NCBI RefSeq assembly: GCF_030812255.1
Contig: NZ_JAUSSH010000002.1
Span: forward strand, 558,001-622,000
Origin: Paeniglutamicibacter psychrophenolicus
GTDB lineage: Bacteria > Actinomycetota > Actinomycetes > Actinomycetales > Micrococcaceae
Direction of reading: 5' to 3'
DNA length: 64,000 nt
Shown: positions 50,442 through 58,056 of the stretch, one piece after another
How the letters are laid out: each line of letters begins with the position of its first letter
How positions within the stretch are numbered: position 1 is the stretch's first letter
Translations under genes and position numbers: made by a program
The notes under the pieces: model-generated
Told to the model about the DNA's origin: nothing
The model's database searches: none
Seen by the model: only the letters and a program-made list of their open reading frames with translations

Positions 50442-50843
50442 CTATTCCGGGGTGTCGGTCGGGCTTGCCGCCCGTGCGTCCAGCCAGGACTGGACGGAGG
50501 CCGGACGGATCCTGCGGTGTGTGCCCCGGTATTCGACCGGGATGGTTCCCGAGTCGGTGAGCTTGCGCAGGTAGCTGGCCGAAACCCCGGCCATCTTCGC
50601 CGCCTGCGAGGTGTTCAGCAAGGACTCGACGGTGCTCACGCTCACCTCGTCGCCGCGCGCCATGCGCTGCAGGACATCAATGAGCGCCGCGTGGGCCACG
50701 TCGGGCAATTGCAGGGTGGTGCCGTTGACAAAAACGGTGGTGTCCGCGGACTCGTCCAGGGCTGCCGCGAGCCGTGCCGCGGCCTTCTTCTCCAGTGCGG
50801 GGAAGGCCCGGGCCTTGCTCAATGAGGGTGTTGGAAGCGACAT
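50442..50843 (-). CDS. Excisionase-family (MerR-like) HTH protein, possible antitoxin
   Basis: 133 residues. The C-terminal half is an excisionase-type winged helix: LNTSQAAKMAGVSASYLRKLTDSGTIP, with S-x-x-A-A-x-x-x-G-V-S and R-R-I-R as core residues. The N-terminal half has a repeat-like LQRMARGDEVSVSTVE segment common in actinobacterial HTH proteins paired with PIN-domain toxins. No PIN toxin is beside it: the next gene on this strand is a lipoprotein. It may be an orphan antitoxin or a plain regulator. Start codon uncertain (ATG 50843, or one 5 codons up). Confidence 0.68.
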   Translation of the reverse strand: MSLPTPSLSKARAFPALEKKAAARLAAALDESADTTVFVNGTTLQLPDVAHAALIDVLQRMARGDEVSVSTVESLLNTSQAAKMAGVSASYLRKLTDSGTIPVEYRGTHRRIRPASVQSWLDARAASPTDTPE

Positions 50844-50928
50844 GCTTCCATCATGCATGATTCGAGGCAAAAGTGCCGGTGTGGCGCGTCCTTGGTCGGC
50901 GGCACCGGCCGGAGGGCATGAAACTGGT

Positions 50929-50958
50929 CAAGTAACTTGATCAAGCTGCTTGTACAAT
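50929..50958 (+). promoter_or_regulatory. Twin MarR-type palindromes and -10 of a likely leaderless promoter
   Basis: CAAGTAACTTG (50929-50939) and CAAGCTGCTTG (50942-50952) are each perfect palindromes around one central base, and are directly followed by TACAAT (50953-50958), a near-consensus -10. The MarR-gene ATG at 50966 would be at or next to the transcription start; there is no ribosome site. The palindromes overlap the -35 zone, so the encoded repressor could block its own promoter. Confidence 0.65.
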
Positions 50959-50965
50959 AGTGGCC

Positions 50966-51391
50966 ATGCCTGAAAATTCCGTTTCCCTGTCCCTGGTCGA
51001 AGCCATCCGCCCGATTGCGCGCCGCCTCAATTCCGCCAGCACTTTCTCAACCGGAAAACTTGGCATCCTCAGCCACCTGGCACGGAATGGGCGGGCGACC
51101 ACCACCGAGCTGGCGGCAACCATCAGGGTCACCCCGCAGGCGGTGTCGCTGGCGGCACGCGAACTTGAGGACATGGGCCTTCTCGGCCGGGCACCCGACG
51201 CCGAGGACCGCCGCCGGACCTGGATCGAACTGACCGATGCGGGTCACGCGAGGCTCGCGCAGGAGCGGGCTGCCGGCCTGAAATGGCTGGAGGAAGTGAT
51301 CTCGGCACGGCTCACGCAGCCGGAACAACAGTCTCTTGAAACGCTGATCCCGCTCTTGCGGAAACTCGACCCGGAGTCGCGCGATGCCTAG
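50966..51391 (+). CDS. MarR-family transcriptional repressor
   Basis: 141 residues. The winged helix is LGILSHLARNGRATTTELAATI, RVTPQAVSLAARELEDMGLLGR and the wing DAEDRRRTWIELT, in which D-x-R-R-x-x-x-x-x-L-T is the family hallmark. It overlaps the MFS gene by 8 bases, so it very probably represses that exporter. A GTG two codons upstream is an alternative start; ATG 50966 fits a leaderless transcript. Confidence 0.88.
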   Translation: MPENSVSLSLVEAIRPIARRLNSASTFSTGKLGILSHLARNGRATTTELAATIRVTPQAVSLAARELEDMGLLGRAPDAEDRRRTWIELTDAGHARLAQERAAGLKWLEEVISARLTQPEQQSLETLIPLLRKLDPESRDA

Positions 51392-52796
51392 GACCACTGC
51401 AACCACCCGCCCAAACCTGATGCCGGCGCTGGTCTATGCCGCGCTTTCCACCGCGATCGTGAGCTCGCTGGGCATGCTGTTGGTCCCCTCGATCGCCATC
51501 GGCACGCAGGTGCCGGTCGGCACCGCCCAATGGATGCTGACCATCAACCTGCTCGTCGGTGCCATCGCGACGCCCGTCATGGGCAGGCTGAGCGACGGAC
51601 CCCACAAGAAGCGGCTCCTGGTGTGGTCGTTGGGGATCATCCTTCTCGGTTCCGTCCTGGCGGCGCTGGCGCCGACCTTCACGGTCTTCCTGGTCGGGCG
51701 GGCACTGCAGGGGCTGACCTACGGGATTGTCCCGGTGACGATTTCCCTGGCACGCCGCTACATCGAACCGTCCAAGGTGCAGCCCTCGATCTCAAGCCTC
51801 TCGGTCACGGTGTCGACGGGAATCGGGATCGGCTACCCCCTGACCGGGATTATCGCCGGCCTCGTGGATTTCCGCTTTGCGTTCTGGTTTGCCGCGCTCT
51901 TTGTCGTCAGCGCCATCATCGTGGTCGTCCGCGTGGTACCCGGCGGACCCGACGCATTGGCCGGCCAGGAGCCATTCGACTATCTGGGCACGGGCCTGCT
52001 CGGCCTGGGCCTGGGCACACTGCTGCTGGGCATCAGCGAGGGCCCCAACTGGGGCTGGGGATCTCCGGAAACCGTGGGAATCCTCGCGGTCGCGGCGCTC
52101 CTGCTGGCCGTTTGGTCCAGGACCGCCCTGCGGTCAAGCCATCCACTGATCAACCTGCGGGTGCTGCGCCACGGCGAGGTGCTCCTGGCAAACCTCACCG
52201 CAGTGGGCCTTGGCGCAGCGCTCTACATCGGGCTGTCGATTTCAAGCCTCATCGCCCAGACTCCCGCCTCGACGGGCTACGGGATTGCCCTGCCCGTCTT
52301 CTGGGCCGGGTTCGTGATGTTCCCGCTCTCGGTGGGCAGCTTCACCGCCAACCGCATCGTGCGCCGCCTGTCGAACAGGATCGGCCTCACGGCGCTGTTG
52401 CCCATCGGGGCCGGGGTTGTCGCAGTCTCGGGGACCATGCTGTGGTTCGCCCACACGCAGTTGTGGGAGATCCTGCTCGGGATGCTGCTCTTCGGCCTGG
52501 GCATGGGTGCAAGCTATGCGGCCATGCCGGCATTGATCGCCCGCAGCGTTGCCACGGAGGAATTGGGCAGCTCGGTGAGTTTCAACCAGGTCCTGCGCAC
52601 CGTGGGCAGCTCGTTCGGCACGGCCGTCGCCGGCGCGGTGCTTGCCGCGAACATGGGCCCGGAGATGCACTCGACCGACACCGGGATCACCCTGACGTTG
52701 GCCATCGGCGCGGTCCTGTGCATGGCGGTGTTCGCAGCACTGCTCATCCACACCCTGAAAAACAAGGTGGCAGCCGTCGTGCGCCGCGCCGGTTGA
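51384..52796 (+). CDS. MFS drug-type exporter (DHA2-like)
   Basis: 470 residues with 13-14 hydrophobic segments. TAQWMLTINLLVGAIATPVMGRLSDGPHKKRLL, in pieces the G-R-L-S-D-x-x-x-K-K-R motif A, then RALQGLTYGIVPV (motif B with R-x-x-Q-G) and GTGIGYPLTGII-like motif C (STGIGIGYPLTG). Motif C marks an antiporter. It overlaps the MarR gene, and the pair looks like an inducible multidrug or antiseptic efflux unit. Substrate unknown. Confidence 0.87.
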   Translation: MPRTTATTRPNLMPALVYAALSTAIVSSLGMLLVPSIAIGTQVPVGTAQWMLTINLLVGAIATPVMGRLSDGPHKKRLLVWSLGIILLGSVLAALAPTFTVFLVGRALQGLTYGIVPVTISLARRYIEPSKVQPSISSLSVTVSTGIGIGYPLTGIIAGLVDFRFAFWFAALFVVSAIIVVVRVVPGGPDALAGQEPFDYLGTGLLGLGLGTLLLGISEGPNWGWGSPETVGILAVAALLLAVWSRTALRSSHPLINLRVLRHGEVLLANLTAVGLGAALYIGLSISSLIAQTPASTGYGIALPVFWAGFVMFPLSVGSFTANRIVRRLSNRIGLTALLPIGAGVVAVSGTMLWFAHTQLWEILLGMLLFGLGMGASYAAMPALIARSVATEELGSSVSFNQVLRTVGSSFGTAVAGAVLAANMGPEMHSTDTGITLTLAIGAVLCMAVFAALLIHTLKNKVAAVVRRAG

Positions 52797-52818
52797 TCCC
52801 GTCGGATGGCCCATGCCT

Positions 52819-52862
52819 CCGGGGCCGGTTCGGGCCCGCCGGCAGGGGGCCGGTGGCCCCGG
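52819..52862 (+). terminator. Hairpin after the MFS gene
   Basis: CCGGGGCC at 52819-52826 pairs with GGCCCCGG at 52855-52862, with further GC pairing inside. No T-run. It begins 22 bases after the MFS stop. Confidence 0.5.
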
Positions 52863-53167
52863 GCAACCGGGTGAAAAAGCCATGGACGGCACCGATTGGG
52901 TGCCGCGGAACGGGTGGATATTTCCCCTTGGTTGCGCCCATCGGTGGCGCAAATACGCCGAAGTGCCGTATCCTGATGCCTACGGTCTAAAGAAAGTACT
53001 GACCAGTGCGCCGTTGCCGCAGCCATCACCCCCGGCCGGCAGACGCACAGCGAGGCAAGGAGCCAGGCAGGCACCACATGGATGTGGTTGCGCCGGTTCC
53101 TGCGTTGTCCGCGATCGTTGAATCGCCCCTCGCTCCGAAACATTTCAGAACTTTCAAGGAGACTTTC
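52863..53167 (+). promoter_or_regulatory. Upstream region of malic enzyme with TTGCGCC inverted repeat
   Basis: TTGCGCC at 52932-52938 and GGCGCAA at 52946-52952 form a 7+7 inverted repeat with a 7-base spacer, about 220 bases ahead of the malic enzyme start. The flanks are A/T-rich (GGATATTTCC, AAATACG). I take it as a candidate operator. The open frame that continues upstream of the malic enzyme ATG is not family-like. The AAGGAG at 53157-53162 is the ribosome site. Confidence 0.4.
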
Positions 53168-54343
53168 ATGTCCATCGACACCTCGCTCGACGCCGCCGCA
53201 ACCATCACCGAAGCCGATATCTTCGACGCCCACCTCGGCGGCAAGCTCAGCGTCCAGTCCAAGATGCCGCTGACCACCAAGCGCGATCTTTCCATTGCCT
53301 ACACCCCGGGCGTCGCCCAGGTTTCCCGCGCCATTGCCGCGGACCCGGCCCTGGCCGCGACCCACACCTGGGCCTCGCGCCTGGTCGTGGTGGTTTCCGA
53401 CGGAACCGCGGTGCTCGGCCTGGGCAACATCGGAGCCGCCGCCTCGCTGCCGGTCATGGAAGGCAAGAGCGCACTCTTCAAGGAGTTCGGCGGCCTGGAC
53501 TCCATTCCGCTGGTCCTGAACACCACCAACGTCGATGAAATCGTCGAAACCCTGGTGCGCCTGCGTCCCAGCTTCGGCGCTGTCAACCTCGAGGACGTCT
53601 CGGCCCCGCGCTGCTTCGAGCTCGAGGCCCGCCTCATCGAGGCCTTGGACTGCCCGGTCATGCACGATGACCAGCACGGCACCGCCGTGGTGGTCCTGGC
53701 CGCGCTGATCAACGCCGCCAAGGTCGCCGGCAAGGAACTGGGCCAGATGCGCGCGGTGATTTCCGGGGCAGGCTCCGCGGGCATCGCGATCTCCGAGATC
53801 CTGATCAATGTCGGTGTGGGAGATGTGGTTCTTGTCGATTCCAAGGGCATCATCCACCGCGACCGCGACGACCTGAACGCAATCAAGGCCAAGTTCGCCG
53901 CCATCACCAACAAGGACGGGCTCATCGGCGGGATCCGCGAGGCCCTCGACGGCGCCGACGTGGTCGTGGGGGTCTCCTCCTCCAAGTTCCTGGAGGAAGA
54001 CCTGGCCGGCATGAACGATGACGCGATCATCTTCGCCCTGTCCAACCCGGATCCGGAGGTCATGCCGGACGTGGCGCGCAAGTACGCCGCCGTCGTTGCC
54101 ACGGGCCGCTCGGACTTCCCGAACCAGATCAACAACGTGCTGGCCTTCCCGGGCATCTTCCGCGGCGCCCTGGATGCCGGTGCACGCCGCATCACCTCGG
54201 AGATGAAGCTGGCCGCGGCCCACGCCATCGCCGAGCTGGCCGAGGAAGACCTCTCCAGCGAATTCATTGTTCCCTCGCCGCTTGACCCACGCGTGATGCC
54301 GGCGGTTTCCGCCGCCGTCCAGGCCGCCGTCGTCGCCGAGTAG
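53168..54343 (+). CDS. NAD(P)-dependent malic enzyme
   Basis: 391 residues, the short bacterial form without a phosphotransacetylase domain. IAYTPGVAQVS near 43-53 carries the catalytic tyrosine Y45, GLGNIGAAASLPVMEGKSALFK the active-site lysine, LEDVSAPRCFELEARL and MHDDQHGTA the metal ligands E and D, and VISGAGSAGIAI the Rossmann motif; SNPDPEVMP follows. It decarboxylates malate to pyruvate, giving NADH or NADPH. ATG 53168 follows AAGGAG. It is single-gene, bounded by a hairpin ahead and two after it. Confidence 0.93.
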   Translation: MSIDTSLDAAATITEADIFDAHLGGKLSVQSKMPLTTKRDLSIAYTPGVAQVSRAIAADPALAATHTWASRLVVVVSDGTAVLGLGNIGAAASLPVMEGKSALFKEFGGLDSIPLVLNTTNVDEIVETLVRLRPSFGAVNLEDVSAPRCFELEARLIEALDCPVMHDDQHGTAVVVLAALINAAKVAGKELGQMRAVISGAGSAGIAISEILINVGVGDVVLVDSKGIIHRDRDDLNAIKAKFAAITNKDGLIGGIREALDGADVVVGVSSSKFLEEDLAGMNDDAIIFALSNPDPEVMPDVARKYAAVVATGRSDFPNQINNVLAFPGIFRGALDAGARRITSEMKLAAAHAIAELAEEDLSSEFIVPSPLDPRVMPAVSAAVQAAVVAE

Positions 54344-54364
54344 CGGACACTCAGCCGGAATTCT

Positions 54365-54415
54365 CAATCAGGGTGTTGGCCTAGTTCAACATGAACTGGA
54401 CTAACACCCTGATTG
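54365..54415 (+). terminator. Terminator after malic enzyme
   Basis: CAATCAGGGTGTT at 54365-54377 pairs with AACACCCTGATTG at 54403-54415; AGTTCA and TGAACT inside (54383-54388, 54392-54397) form a second stem. It starts 21 bases after the stop and runs into TCCATTTTGA. Confidence 0.8.
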
Positions 54416-54426
54416 TCCATTTTGAC

Positions 54427-54455
54427 CCACCGAAGAATCGGATTCTCATCGGTGG
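54427..54455. other. Second hairpin after malic enzyme
   Basis: CCACCGA (54427-54433) pairs with TCGGTGG (54449-54455) and AGAATC with GATTCT (54434-54439, 54441-54446), with a two-base bulge. Near-complete 13-bp stem. It lies between the malic enzyme terminator and the less GC-rich patch. Confidence 0.5.
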
Positions 54456-54485
54456 ACACTCATGTAGGGCGCGGCACAATAATGG

Positions 54486-54509
54486 ACGCCGATGATTAAT
54501 GTCCGGCGT
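54486..54509 (-). terminator. Short hairpin at the end of the unknown gene pair
   Basis: ACGCCG (54486-54491) pairs with CGGCGT (54504-54509), directly after the 76-codon gene's stop on the minus strand and followed there by CCATTATT. Confidence 0.5.
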
Positions 54510-54739
54510 TACTTCAGTGTTGCAGATCCGGTTCTTTTCATGGCCGCTTCGGCCAAGTTGCTAAGCGCCTGTTCGACGTCGTCTTCGGTCCCCAATTCCG
54601 GTTCGGAGAGCAAGGAGCCACCAGCGGACTCGATTTCAAAGTCAATTCGGTGCCGCATTTTTCTTGCAAGACTTTCAACCCGAGTCTTGTCGAAAACTTC
54701 AGGTGATTTGGTATCTTGGATTAGTGGAGTTGGGCACAT
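54509..54739 (-). CDS. Small acidic protein of unknown function
   Basis: 76 residues. The ATG (54737-54739) has a full AGGAGG six bases before it, one of the best ribosome sites in the window, so I treat it as real. It starts 1 base after the stop of the 502-residue membrane protein, and the two are clearly one operon. The sequence is hydrophilic, acidic in the second half (SEPELGTEDDVEQALSNLAEAA), with no membrane helix and no motif I know. Less GC-rich codon use than flanking genes. Confidence 0.6.
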   Translation of the reverse strand: MCPTPLIQDTKSPEVFDKTRVESLARKMRHRIDFEIESAGGSLLSEPELGTEDDVEQALSNLAEAAMKRTGSATLK

Positions 54740-54740
54740 T

Positions 54741-56249
54741 CTAGCCTCCTGAGAACAGATTGTACGCGGTTTGGCGATGTATGGCTCCCTTCCAAATGGA
54801 TTTCAATTTCATTGGTAAGGTCGGCCACCGCCGTCCAGGGTCGACGACATAGATTACATACCAAAGTAGTGACGCTGCCTGTACGACGGTCAAGACCCAC
54901 CATGTTGCGTTCCAAACGCCGGCCGTGACAGGAATAGCAGCTAGAGCTGCAAGCAAAAAGACTGTAATCGTGCAAAGTGAAATCATCGAGCGCAATGATT
55001 TCAGTTGGCTCGTAACCAGCGGATGTTCTGGCTTGCGACTAGTCCATGAAAGAAGTAGTGCTGGCAACACGAGGAGAATTGAAGCTGACGGCGATGGGAT
55101 CTTCGCGAGTGGGCTGAGTATCTCGAGCTGTGAATTCCGAATCAGCCATCCCAATACTACGGCAAAGGAAACGACAATGATGCTGAGAGCTGTAAGCGTT
55201 AGCAGGCCTTGTTTCGCGGGAGTGACCTCCACATAGAAGCTACCACTCGATTCTCGGGTGGATGGGCGCAGCGATACATGGCCGACCCGTCGGGGTTCTC
55301 TCGGGTTCGTTGTGCTCGGAGCTGGTGCGTCCCATTGCAGAGGTTTCAAATTGGTGGGTTCCTCGAGCATGAGGAGGGTTTTTATGACAAGCCCTTCTGG
55401 AACTTCCACCTCGACATGTTGACTCCCGGCGAGGCCGAAATCTGGGATCGCAAGTTCGAAGACTGCTGAAAGCGAAGGAAACCGTGAGTGTGGTGGCGTG
55501 TTTTGGTCGAGGGAATACTTAGCAATCGTTCTAGTACCAGCGAGGGAGGCATCCATCTCGGCCATCAGCAGTGAATTGAATCCCAGTTGTTTGGCGGCAT
55601 CCTTATAGACCTTCAACTCAAGCTGAGCCGTATTTGAAAGTTTAGGAGGTCGACTGCCGTCAAGAATCGTGGTGAGTCTTTTGAACTTGTCTTCAACTTC
55701 CCAAGGGCGGCCTTCGGAGCAAACCAAGTTGAAGATTGCTTCCTTGAGTGACTCTAGGTTTTCCTGAACAGCCCATTGTGGAGCGAGAGCGGCAAGGAAT
55801 TCGGTTGCGAAACCGCTGTTGTTGGGCGTTTCAAGGATTGAGAGAGATTTCCCAGAGCTGTCGGTGGCATCAAGCCGGCGCAGTGAGCGTTTTTGGATTT
55901 GTCCGAGAGGAACAATCATTCGCCCAGTCGAACCTTTGACAACAAGCCGCTCAGGGATGGTGAAGTCAAGGGAAACATAGCGTCTGGTTGTCCCATTTGA
56001 ACCAAGTCGAAGTGCATCGACGCGGCGATGGAAAAGTTGCTGTGAACCAATGATGAGAGCCACAAGTTTTTCCCCGTCGGAGGCCGAATCGGGATGCTGT
56101 TTGTCCATTACCTCGCCTACCTCGCCCTGTATGTCGAAGACCATCGACCGATGCACCGGCTCCGAAGGAGCGACCAACGCTTTTAGGTCGTGTACCTGAA
56201 AGCTTAGAGCCTTGTGCTTGAATTTGGCACTGGTCGTAATTTCCTGCAT
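54741..56249 (-). CDS. Membrane protein of unknown function with large N-terminal soluble domain
   Basis: 502 residues. About 1-335 is soluble, mixed alpha/beta, with no motif I recognise (it includes GEKLVALIIGSQQLFHRRVD and FELAIPDFGLAG). The last third has four hydrophobic helices: LLTLTALSIIVVSFAVVLGWL, ILLVLPALLLSW, MISLCTITVFLLAALAAIPV and TWWVLTVVQAASLLWYVIYV. No signal peptide; the start at 56247-56249 has no good ribosome site and an internal ATG at codon 36 is possible. Codon use is markedly less GC-rich than the surroundings, pointing to recent transfer. Partner of the 76-residue gene. Function not proposed. Confidence 0.6.
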   Translation of the reverse strand: MQEITTSAKFKHKALSFQVHDLKALVAPSEPVHRSMVFDIQGEVGEVMDKQHPDSASDGEKLVALIIGSQQLFHRRVDALRLGSNGTTRRYVSLDFTIPERLVVKGSTGRMIVPLGQIQKRSLRRLDATDSSGKSLSILETPNNSGFATEFLAALAPQWAVQENLESLKEAIFNLVCSEGRPWEVEDKFKRLTTILDGSRPPKLSNTAQLELKVYKDAAKQLGFNSLLMAEMDASLAGTRTIAKYSLDQNTPPHSRFPSLSAVFELAIPDFGLAGSQHVEVEVPEGLVIKTLLMLEEPTNLKPLQWDAPAPSTTNPREPRRVGHVSLRPSTRESSGSFYVEVTPAKQGLLTLTALSIIVVSFAVVLGWLIRNSQLEILSPLAKIPSPSASILLVLPALLLSWTSRKPEHPLVTSQLKSLRSMISLCTITVFLLAALAAIPVTAGVWNATWWVLTVVQAASLLWYVIYVVDPGRRWPTLPMKLKSIWKGAIHRQTAYNLFSGG

Positions 56250-56305
56250 TTAGGACCGTTGGCTGGACTTCGGTGCTTGTAGATTCACTGCTACTGAACG
56301 GAAGT

Positions 56306-57712
56306 TCATGATGTACCGACGCGCAACGCAGCAGCCTCTGCCCAGCTGGCCGGACCCGAGGTAAAGGCGCCGCGGTAGCCGGCCGCCGGATGGCGCTCGT
56401 TGAGCAGCGGACCGTGGCCAAACAGCTTTTCGCGCAGCGTGCCCTCGGAGTATTCGCTCTGGGCAAGGCCGCGTTCGCGCAGCACCGGAAGGACCTTGTC
56501 GGCGAATTCCTCGAAGGATCCCGGAATCACCCAGTTGATGACGTTGATGCCGTCCACGCCCGCTGCCTGCCACTTTTCGATCTCGTCGGCGATCTGCTCG
56601 GGGGTTCCCACCACGCGGGTGTTGCGGGCCTGGAGCCAGGCGACGTCGGCAACTACCGGCTCGCGGTCGGTGATGTGCTTGGACACCCACTCGGAGAAGC
56701 CCTTGCCGGTGTTGGTGTCGAGGTCGGCGATCGGGGTTTCCGGCGGATAGACGCGGCCGGTCTTGTCCACGATGGCCGAATGGGCCAAGTAGCCGTCGAC
56801 GCTCACGAACCGGTCGTAATATGCCTCCTTGTCCCGGGCCTCTTCCTCGGTGTCTCCGATGATGAACGAGAGTCCCTGGAAGAACTTGATGTCCTCCGGG
56901 TTGCGTCCGTACTCCACGGCCAGCCGGCGGGTGTCATGGATGAGTTCGGCCGCGATGGCCGGCGAAGGGGCAATGATGAACGTTGCCTCGGCGTTGCGCG
57001 CGGCGAAGGCGCGCCCGGAGATCGAGGACCCGGCCTGGAAGAGCAGCGGCGTGCGCTGCGGGGACGGGGACGGAAGGTGCGGCCCTTCGACCCGGTAGCG
57101 CTTGGACTCGTGGTAGATCTTGTGGATCTTGGAAGGGTCCGAATAGATCCCGTTTTCCTTGTCCTTTTTCAAGGCGTCGGCATCCCAGGAACCTTCCCAG
57201 AGCTTGTAGGCGACATCAACATATTCGTCGGCCCAGGCGTAGCGCTCGGTGTGGTCGGTCAGCTGCGGAAGACCGTAGTTGCGTGAGGCATTGTCATTGA
57301 TGCCCGTGACGATGTTCCAGGCGATCCGCCCGTTGGAAATGTGGTCAAGCGTGGAGATCTGCCGGGCGAAGTTGTAGGGGTGGTTCTGCACCACGTTCGA
57401 GGTGGTGGCCAGACCGATGTGCTTGGTGCTCACCGCGAGTGCCCCAAGGAGCACGGTGGGATCGTTGGACGGGATCTGCAGGCCCTCGTTCGCGTAGACG
57501 TCGAAGTCCGCGTCCGAATCCCCGTAGAGACCCGAGACGTCGGCAAAGAACATGGCGTCGAACTTGGCCGCCTCCAGCGTCTGGGCGAGATCGATCCAGG
57601 TGTTGACGTCATTGAATTCGGTCTGGCCCGCGTCCGGGCGGTGCCATTGGCCGTGGTGGATGTGGCTGGTCGTATTCATGACGAACGCGTTGAAATGAAG
57701 TGGTTTGCCCAA
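56306..57712 (-). CDS. LLM-class flavin-dependent monooxygenase (NtaA/SnaA/DszA-like)
   Basis: 468 residues. The opening LHFNAFVMNTTSHIHHGQW is typical of the NtaA/DszA group. NGRIAWNIVTGINDNASRNYGL is the conserved R-x-x-W-N-x-V-T core, and LLFQAGSSISGRAFAARNAE the G-x-S-x-x-G-R flavin-site region. I start at TTG 57712, with AAGGAG seven bases upstream; the frame is open 32 codons further, without a site. It uses FMNH2 from a separate reductase, and relatives act on sulfones, nitrilotriacetate and EDTA. It is divergent from an ABC operon ending in a DszC/acyl-CoA-dehydrogenase-like gene, which favours an organosulfur role. Confidence 0.85.
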   Translation of the reverse strand: MGKPLHFNAFVMNTTSHIHHGQWHRPDAGQTEFNDVNTWIDLAQTLEAAKFDAMFFADVSGLYGDSDADFDVYANEGLQIPSNDPTVLLGALAVSTKHIGLATTSNVVQNHPYNFARQISTLDHISNGRIAWNIVTGINDNASRNYGLPQLTDHTERYAWADEYVDVAYKLWEGSWDADALKKDKENGIYSDPSKIHKIYHESKRYRVEGPHLPSPSPQRTPLLFQAGSSISGRAFAARNAEATFIIAPSPAIAAELIHDTRRLAVEYGRNPEDIKFFQGLSFIIGDTEEEARDKEAYYDRFVSVDGYLAHSAIVDKTGRVYPPETPIADLDTNTGKGFSEWVSKHITDREPVVADVAWLQARNTRVVGTPEQIADEIEKWQAAGVDGINVINWVIPGSFEEFADKVLPVLRERGLAQSEYSEGTLREKLFGHGPLLNERHPAAGYRGAFTSGPASWAEAAALRVGTS

Positions 57713-58056
57713 GATGTTGCTCCTTGTAAGTCGGCGGCTGGATCCGCCCTCCTGGGCTCTGGATGTCCCGGGATCCCTGGTGTCCATTGATGTTTTCAGG
57801 CACGGCACCGGGAACGGAGATTACGAAGTGATGGGTCGACACATGACCTCTTATGACCATGTAACGACGTTGTGAAGGGCCGGAGGTCGCGTCATGTGAC
57901 GGCATGTTTCGGCCTAAGTACCCATGCAAAGCGTCCGAGACCCGGTGGTGGCGCACGGCAACCGGGCGCCGGTAGACATGTCTCAGACAGCTCGCCCTTC
58001 AGGTTCCGATCCCCGGGACCCGGGCCACACACCCCACAACCTGCAGGAGCACCACC
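57713..58056. promoter_or_regulatory. Divergent control region between the monooxygenase and ABC system 2
   Basis: 344 bases without a gene. Two ATGAC copies lie 10 bases apart at 57843-57847 and 57853-57857, and CGTCA-TG-TGACG (57890-57901) is a short palindrome. ACCTCTTATGACC at 57846-57858 resembles the element ahead of ABC system 1 (12 of 13 bases, same orientation to the SBP gene). The SBP start has AGGAG seven or eight bases upstream. These features suggest one regulator for both operons. Confidence 0.5.

Noticed and set aside
57821-57844. A seven-codon leader peptide with cysteine (ATG TGT ... TAA) ahead of the LLM gene, suggestive of cysteine attenuation
   Set aside because: The AAGAGG before it is only two bases from the ATG, only one cysteine is present and no attenuator stem follows clearly.
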